Shown piece after piece: positions 7,088-8,546 of a DNA stretch of 8,546 nucleotides. How positions within the stretch are numbered: the stretch's first letter is position 1; every line of letters begins with the position of its first letter. The stretch is from Clostridiaceae bacterium. GTDB lineage: Bacteria > Bacillota > Clostridia > Monoglobales > Firm-18. The stretch lies in contig JAAZFB010000478.1 of the NCBI GenBank assembly GCA_012511915.1, forward strand, positions 1 to 8,546. Direction: 5' to 3'. A program made the translations under genes and the position numbers. The notes beneath the pieces were generated by a model. That model saw only the letters and a program-made list of their open reading frames with translations. It did no database searches and was not told the origin of the DNA.

Positions 7088-7116
7088 TTGACATACGTAT
7101 TAACACATCTTATAAT
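7088..7116 (+). promoter_or_regulatory. Consensus promoter reading toward cysK
   Basis: TTGACA (7088-7093), 17-base spacer, TATAAT (7111-7116): both hexamers match the sigma-A consensus exactly. The predicted start is near 7123. The spacer contains the 8-bp palindrome ATACGTAT (7093-7100). ACACA (7103-7107) and TGTGT (7118-7122) form a dyad spanning the -10, so a repressor could act here. Confidence 0.9.
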
Positions 7117-7193
7117 TTGTGTGTGGGAAAGAGATGGCCAGCAGTTTGTGAAAAAGCTTTTCCGGTAGATAGACACTTGTATGAAAATCGTAA

Positions 7194-7322
7194 AGTGATT
7201 CAATAAGCAACATAAAAAATTACAGGGGATTAGAAAAAATATACGACGCTCTTGAGTTTATTACTAAAACGGATTTTTCGAATATGCCGTTGGGAAAATA
7301 CCATATAGATGGAGAAAATTAA
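7194..7322 (+). pseudogene. Remnant of a YhcH/YjgK/YiaL (DUF386) family gene
   Basis: One frame of the cysK leader reads like the start of a DUF386 protein. DSISNIKNYRGL is followed by ALEFI, TDFSNMPLGKYHIDGEN and then a TAA at 7320. The family pattern is an N-terminal 'MI-x-D-x-I-x-N', a 'Y-x-G-L', a helix with 'A-hydrophobic-E-F-I', and 'G-K/R-Y/H-x-I-D-G' about 40 residues in, and all of these appear at the right spacing. Normal members are about 150 aa and bind small ligands or metal in sugar-acid and beta-galactosidase contexts. Here only about 43 codons survive. There is no start codon in frame (TAA at 7191), and the frame stops straight after IDGEN. An ATG at 7181 lies in another frame and may be the old start, lost by a frameshift. 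The identification is from memory of the family pattern. Confidence 0.6.
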
Positions 7323-7342
7323 TATTAGACGGAAAGGTTAAT

Positions 7343-7347
7343 GGTGG
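7343..7347 (+). promoter_or_regulatory. cysK ribosome binding site
   Basis: GGTGG lies six bases before the ATG at 7354. A second purine run, GGAAAGG (7331-7337), is too distant. An ATG at 7341 between them opens an unrelated 26-codon frame overlapping the start of cysK. Confidence 0.6.
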
Positions 7348-7353
7348 TTAGAT

Positions 7354-8286
7354 ATGAAAATCTTAAAGAACGTTGCCGAACTAATAGGGAATACGCCGCT
7401 TATGGAGTTGTCGCGGTATAATGCTAACAATAAATTACAAGCTACCATTATCGCGAAGTTAGAAAGCTTTAACCCAACAGGCAGCGTAAAAGACCGAGTC
7501 GCAAAAAGCATGATAAACGAGGCGATAAACAAGGGTACTTTAAAACCGGGTGCGGTAATAATAGAGCCAACAAGCGGCAATACCGGGATAGGCTTAGCAA
7601 GCATTGCCGCAAGCTATGGTTATAGAATTATTCTCACCATGCCCGATACCATGAGTGTGGAACGCAGGAGTTTACTTAAAGCATATGGGGCGGAGCTTGT
7701 TTTGACGGACGGGGCGCTTGGCATGCAAGGCGCAATCGACAAAGCAGAACAATTGGCACACGAAATTGAAAACAGCTTTATACCTTCACAGTTTGAAAAT
7801 CCCGCCAATCCAAAAGCACATTTCCAAACAACAGGGGTTGAAATATGGGAGGATACTGAAGGGGACATCGATATATTTGTTTCGGGTGTAGGAACGGGCG
7901 GAACAATAACGGGTGTCGGTGAATATTTAAAAACACAAAAACCGGACATTAAAGTAATTGCGGTCGAGCCGGCAGGCTCTCCCGTATTGACTGAAGGTAA
8001 AGCGGGCACACATAAAATACAAGGGATTGGCGCAGGCTTTGTACCAAAAACACTGAATGTAAATGTTTATGATGAGGTAGTAGCTGTTAAAAACGAAGAT
8101 GCCTATGCAACCGGTGCACAATTAGCAAAAATCGAAGGGATATTAGTTGGAATTTCTTCAGGTGCGGCGCTCTGGGCTGCAACAAAAATTGCAAAACGTG
8201 AAGAAAATGCGGGTAAAACTATAGTAGTTATTTTGCCGGACACGGGGGAAAGGTATTTATCAACGCCAATGTTTGCAAATTTGTAA
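7354..8286 (+). CDS. cysK: Cysteine synthase (O-acetylserine sulfhydrylase)
   Basis: Cytoplasmic PLP enzyme that makes L-cysteine from O-acetyl-L-serine and sulfide. The 310-aa length is typical of the CysK/CysM group. K46 in NPTGSVKDR is the Schiff-base lysine, PTSGNTG (72-78) is the substrate loop, GVGTGGT (178-184) binds the PLP phosphate, S269 in GISSGAA contacts the pyridine nitrogen, and PDTGERYLST (295-304) is the conserved C-terminal segment. The QFENPANPKAH region (146-156) favours CysK over threonine-type or cystathionine-forming relatives, though CysM cannot be excluded by sequence alone. The ATG at 7354 has GGTGG six bases upstream. Transcription probably starts near 7123, giving a leader of about 230 nt that contains a dead DUF386 fragment. 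I see no T-box or SAM riboswitch. No terminator separates it from the infC promoter 18 bases downstream. Confidence 0.96.
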   Translation: MKILKNVAELIGNTPLMELSRYNANNKLQATIIAKLESFNPTGSVKDRVAKSMINEAINKGTLKPGAVIIEPTSGNTGIGLASIAASYGYRIILTMPDTMSVERRSLLKAYGAELVLTDGALGMQGAIDKAEQLAHEIENSFIPSQFENPANPKAHFQTTGVEIWEDTEGDIDIFVSGVGTGGTITGVGEYLKTQKPDIKVIAVEPAGSPVLTEGKAGTHKIQGIGAGFVPKTLNVNVYDEVVAVKNEDAYATGAQLAKIEGILVGISSGAALWAATKIAKREENAGKTIVVILPDTGERYLSTPMFANL

Positions 8287-8303
8287 CAAAAGGAAAAAAC
8301 ATA

Positions 8304-8332
8304 TTGACAAACGGTTAATCATGTGCTAATAT
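8304..8332 (+). promoter_or_regulatory. infC promoter (extended -10)
   Basis: TTGACA (8304-8309), 17-base spacer, TAATAT (8327-8332), with TGC just before the -10. This is a strong sigma-A promoter starting only 18 bases after the cysK stop. The predicted start is near 8339, giving an infC leader of about 150 nt. Confidence 0.9.
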
Positions 8333-8338
8333 AGCGTT

Positions 8339-8473
8339 GCAATTGAATAATGCAAAGCAGAAGTTGTTCGCAATTACTTCTCACCTTACGGCGTAGTGCT
8401 TTAAGAGTTGATTGTTAATAGAGCGGATGGTTTGTGCTATCTGCTTTTTTGCATTTCATTTATTAATTAATTT
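8339..8473 (+). ncRNA. infC leader with antiterminator/terminator switch (L20-leader-like)
   Basis: The leader can fold two ways. AATGCAAA (8349-8356) plus GCAGA (8357-8361) pair with TTTGCATT (8448-8455) and TCTGC (8440-8444), a 13-bp closing stem with a 3-base bulge. That stem uses the 3' arm of the terminator at 8422-8450, so the two exclude each other. Inside the long stem are the hairpin AGAAGT/ACTTCT (8359-8364/8376-8381), enclosing TTG-TTCG-CAA, and a smaller CAC-TAC/GTA-GTG helix (8382-8398). In Bacillota, infC-rpmI-rplT leaders are controlled by ribosomal protein L20 through premature termination, and this layout and position fit. I did not match a covariance model. A different ligand is possible but less likely. 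Confidence 0.75.
8422..8450 (+). terminator. Intrinsic terminator (attenuator) in the infC leader
   Basis: AGCGGATGG (8422-8430) pairs with CTATCTGCT (8437-8445) in nine pairs, two of them G-U, closing a six-base loop and followed by a T run (8445-8450). It lies inside the infC leader, so it attenuates infC and may also end any transcript reading through from cysK. Confidence 0.8.
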
Positions 8474-8478
8474 GGAGG
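8474..8478 (+). promoter_or_regulatory. infC Shine-Dalgarno (decides an ATT start)
   Basis: GGAGG, nine bases before ATT at 8488 and only four before an out-of-frame ATG at 8483. The spacing favours the ATT as the functional start. Confidence 0.75.
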
Positions 8479-8487
8479 TGTAATGTT

Positions 8488-8546
8488 ATTAGCAAGGAGC
8501 TATTAATTAACGAAAGGATTAGAGACAAAGAGGTTCGTCTTATAGG
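8488..8546 (+). CDS. infC: Translation initiation factor IF-3, N-terminal fragment
   Basis: The 19 visible codons read (M)SKELLINERIRDKEVRLI, which matches the conserved N-terminal opening of IF3 (SK-x-x-x-INE-x-IR-x-x-EVRLI). IF3 binds the 30S subunit, prevents 50S joining and proofreads the start codon and initiator tRNA. The start is assigned to ATT at 8488 because no ATG, GTG or TTG exists in this frame between the Shine-Dalgarno and the conserved SK. An AUU start is a known feature of infC genes in several bacteria and underlies IF3 autoregulation, since IF3 discriminates against non-standard starts. rpmI and rplT are expected just downstream, beyond the window. Confidence 0.93.
   Translation, partial: MSKELLINERIRDKEVRLI

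Larger units (their letters stand above)
6783..7353. other. Divergent dnaA/cysK intergenic region
   Basis: 571 bases without an intact gene. From left to right it holds the dnaA leader with a 10-bp inverted repeat around a GC-rich island (6834-6922), the dnaA promoter (6956-6984), a tandem 12-bp repeat (7006-7029), the cysK-directed promoter (7088-7116) and a decayed DUF386-like coding fragment (7194-7322). I see no good DnaA box here, so the origin elements appear confined to the dnaA-dnaN side. Confidence 0.85.

Noticed and set aside
7120..7160. DnaA-box-like TGTGGGAAA and TGTGAAAAA near the cysK promoter
   Set aside because: Each deviates from the consensus within the core bases and they are not clustered with better boxes; treated as chance.
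7133..7198. Mini-ORFs MASSL (7133) and MKIVK (7181) in the cysK leader
   Set aside because: Five codons each and no convincing Shine-Dalgarno; the second is probably the displaced old start of the DUF386 remnant. They contain no cysteine codons that would suggest attenuation.
7123..7353. T-box or SAM riboswitch in the cysK leader
   Set aside because: No T-box TGG(N)ACC motif, no specifier-loop layout, no terminator stem with T run, and no SAM-riboswitch-like core; the leader is better explained by a gene remnant.
7620..8009. 129-codon minus-strand open frame
   Set aside because: Antisense to the catalytic core of cysK; Pro/Ser-rich shadow with no recognisable features.
1..8546. CRISPR array, insertion sequence, prophage, toxin-antitoxin or defence genes
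   Set aside because: No repeat-spacer pattern, transposase, integrase or matching protein families were seen; the window is housekeeping DNA.

Overview
This window is core chromosome from a low-G+C Gram-positive bacterium (Bacillota). The order dnaA, dnaN, S4-domain gene, recF, remB, gyrB, gyrA, all on the minus strand, is the classical replication-origin block of that phylum. GyrB has a Trp in the PL-W-GK segment, the spacers are AT-rich, and TTG, GTG and ATT starts all occur. Together these suggest Clostridia rather than Bacilli, but that is an inference; the sequence alone does not fix the genus.

Layout. Positions 1-534 hold the N-terminal 178 codons of gyrA, which runs off the left edge. 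gyrB (584-2494), remB (2494-2757), recF (2757-3827), the S4 protein (3817-4029) and dnaN (4030-5157) form a tightly packed minus-strand chain with stop/start contacts of TAATG, TAGTG, an 11-nt overlap and TAA-ATG. Positions 5158-5462 are the dnaN-dnaA gap. It carries DnaA boxes, an array of TA(A/G) trinucleotides resembling a DnaA-trio, and an AT-rich tract, so it is the probable unwinding part of oriC. dnaA is at 5463-6782. Positions 6783-7353 are a 571-base divergent regulatory region with an extended -10 promoter for dnaA, an inverted repeat around a GC-rich island in the dnaA leader, a perfect tandem 12-bp repeat, and a consensus promoter pointing toward cysK. The cysK leader contains a decayed N-terminal fragment that reads like a YhcH/YjgK/YiaL (DUF386) protein. 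cysK is at 7354-8286. After it come a strong promoter, a leader with mutually exclusive antiterminator and terminator stems, and the first 19 codons of infC, which begins with ATT.

How the parts work together. DnaA opens the origin, DnaN clamps polymerase, RecF helps repair at stalled forks, and GyrA/GyrB relieve supercoiling. RemB and the S4 protein are small habitual companions of this operon. cysK (cysteine synthesis) and infC (translation initiation factor IF3) belong to different processes. Their position beyond dnaA, where rpmH-rnpA usually sits in Bacillota, points to a local rearrangement.

I see no phage, transposase, CRISPR array, defence system or other novel multi-gene system here. 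The points most worth a second look are the hidden DUF386 remnant, the infC leader switch with its AUU start and overlapping mini-ORF, the predicted origin-opening element, and the repeats around the dnaA promoter.
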